From Desulfobacterales bacterium (GTDB lineage Bacteria; Desulfobacterota; Desulfobacteria; Desulfobacterales; Desulfobacteraceae): 6,631 bases of DNA. The notes beneath the pieces are model-generated. The model saw only the letters and a program-made list of their open reading frames with translations. It made no database searches and was not told the DNA's origin. Where the stretch lies: assembly GCA_022361135.1 (NCBI GenBank), contig JAKSBM010000274.1, positions 1 to 6,631 of the forward strand, given 5' to 3'. Made by a program: the position numbers and the translations under genes. The first letter of the stretch is position 1. Each line of letters opens with the position of its first letter. Positions 5,657 to 6,631 of the stretch are shown piece after piece.

Positions 5657-6631
5657 TTAGATGACCTTGTTCAGGATCTCTTCAAAACGGGCCACGGCAG
5701 CGTCCACGTCCTTGAGTTTGTCCAGGCCGAACAGGCCCAGGCGGAAGGTCATAAACCCTTCGGGTTCGTCACAGGCCAGGGGTACACCGGCAGCAATCTG
5801 CATGCCCTTGGCGGCGAATTTGGAGCCATTCTGCATGGCGGGATCGTCGGTGTAGACGACAACAACACCGGGGGCTTCAAAGCCTTCGGCAGCTACACTT
5901 TTGATGCCTTTGGAGGCCAGCAGTTCGCGGATTCTGCGTCCCAGTTCCAGCTGGGCGTCGCAGGCCCGGTCAAAACCGAATTCCTTGGTTTCAACCATGA
6001 TGTCCCGGAACTGAACCAGGGCGTCGGTGGGCATGGTGGCATGGTAGGCATGGCCGCCGTTTTCAAAGGCTTCCATGATCTGACACCATTTTTTCAGGTC
6101 GGCGGCAAAGGAGGTGGAGTCGGTGGCTTCAACCATTTCCCGGCCCTTGGTGCTCATCATGACCAGACCGCAGCAGGGGGAGCCGCTCCAGCCCTTCTGG
6201 GGGGCGGTGACCAGGACGTCCACGCCGATTTCTTTCATGTCCACCCAAACGGTGCCCGAGGCCACGCAGTCCAGGACAAAGATACCGCCAACGCTGTGGG
6301 CGGCTTCGGCCAGGGCTTTGATGTAGTCGTTGGGCAGCATCATGCCGGATGCGGTTTCAACGTGGGTGGCGAAAACCACTTCAGCCTTTTCCGCTTTAAT
6401 GGCAGCCACAACCTCTTCCACCGGAGCCGGGGCAAAGGGGGCCTGGGGATCTTCGGAGATCTGGGCGGCCTTGAATACGGTTTCCGAAGCCGGAATTTTG
6501 CCGGCGGCAAAGATCTGGCTCCAGCGGAAGGAGAACCAGCCGTTGCGGACAATGAGGCATTTTTTATCGGCGGCCAATTGGCGGGCAACGGCTTCCCTGC
6601 CAAAGGTGCCGCTGCCGGGGCCGATGGCCCC
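5657..6631 (-). CDS. Class V PLP-dependent aminotransferase (alanine-glyoxylate / serine-pyruvate type), 5'-truncated by the window edge
   Basis: The last 324 codons plus the TAA stop are visible; the start lies beyond the right edge. Since full-length relatives are about 360-400 residues, roughly 40-60 N-terminal residues are missing. The visible part begins with GPGSGTFG, a cofactor-phosphate/substrate loop. THVETASGMMLP and VLDCVAS follow, with Asp121 (visible numbering) placed to contact the pyridine nitrogen of PLP. APQKGWSGSPCCG carries the expected Schiff-base lysine (Lys146, codon 6196-6194). The C-terminal small domain ends RLGLFGLDKLKDVDAAVARFEEILNKVI. The reaction should be transfer of an amino group between a small amino acid (alanine, serine or aspartate) and a 2-oxo acid such as glyoxylate or pyruvate; the pair cannot be fixed from sequence. 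The gene converges on the leuCD-like operon and is not co-transcribed with it. No frameshift is seen. Confidence 0.92.
   Translation of the reverse strand, partial: GAIGPGSGTFGREAVARQLAADKKCLIVRNGWFSFRWSQIFAAGKIPASETVFKAAQISEDPQAPFAPAPVEEVVAAIKAEKAEVVFATHVETASGMMLPNDYIKALAEAAHSVGGIFVLDCVASGTVWVDMKEIGVDVLVTAPQKGWSGSPCCGLVMMSTKGREMVEATDSTSFAADLKKWCQIMEAFENGGHAYHATMPTDALVQFRDIMVETKEFGFDRACDAQLELGRRIRELLASKGIKSVAAEGFEAPGVVVVYTDDPAMQNGSKFAAKGMQIAAGVPLACDEPEGFMTFRLGLFGLDKLKDVDAAVARFEEILNKVI

Noticed and set aside
1..6631. CRISPR arrays, tRNA or rRNA genes, insertion sequences, attachment sites, toxin-antitoxin or phage genes
   Set aside because: No repeat-spacer pattern, cloverleaf, transposase, integrase or terminal repeats were seen. 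The genes are intact and share similar codon style, so there is no sign of a recent mobile insertion.

Overview
The window is ordinary chromosomal DNA from a GC-rich (well above 50% by eye), probably anaerobic bacterium. A sigma-54 activator with a GAF sensor, an iron-sulfur flavoprotein of the Isf type, and a stand-alone LeuC/LeuD-type dehydratase behind an XRE-cupin regulator all suggest a Desulfobacterota-like (sulfate-reducer type) genome. That assignment is inferred from gene content and style; no phylogenetic marker is present.

Layout. (1) Positions 1-452, minus strand: 5' part of an iron-sulfur flavoprotein gene that runs off the left edge. (2) 453-697: a compact divergent control region. 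It holds a near-perfect sigma-54 -24/-12 promoter facing the flavoprotein gene, a sigma-70-like promoter facing the opposite way, and three copies of a 9-10 bp motif placed where an enhancer-binding protein would sit. (3) 698-2245, plus: a complete GAF / AAA+ / Fis-HTH sigma-54 activator. (4) 2357-2986, plus: a YigZ/IMPACT family protein. (5) 3013-5492, plus: a three-gene operon of an XRE-cupin regulator, a LeuC-like large subunit and a LeuD-like small subunit. It has a good promoter, an operator-like set of inverted repeats at its start, and a strong hairpin terminator at 5544-5584. (6) 5657-6631, minus: the C-terminal 324 codons of a class V PLP aminotransferase that enters from the right edge and converges on the dehydratase operon. 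A perfect 32-bp palindrome and the bidirectional terminator separate the two.

How it works together. The left third reads as a self-contained regulatory pair: the sigma-54 activator probably drives the divergent flavoprotein gene and may repress its own synthesis through the same sites. The middle operon reads as a regulator plus the hydro-lyase it controls. No leuA, leuB or other leucine gene is in view, so the dehydratase substrate (isopropylmalate, homocitrate/homoaconitate, a methylated malate or another acid) is open. Neither module is a wholly unknown type of system. The most useful observations are the readable sigma-54 promoter/enhancer layout and the autoregulated hydro-lyase operon of uncertain substrate.
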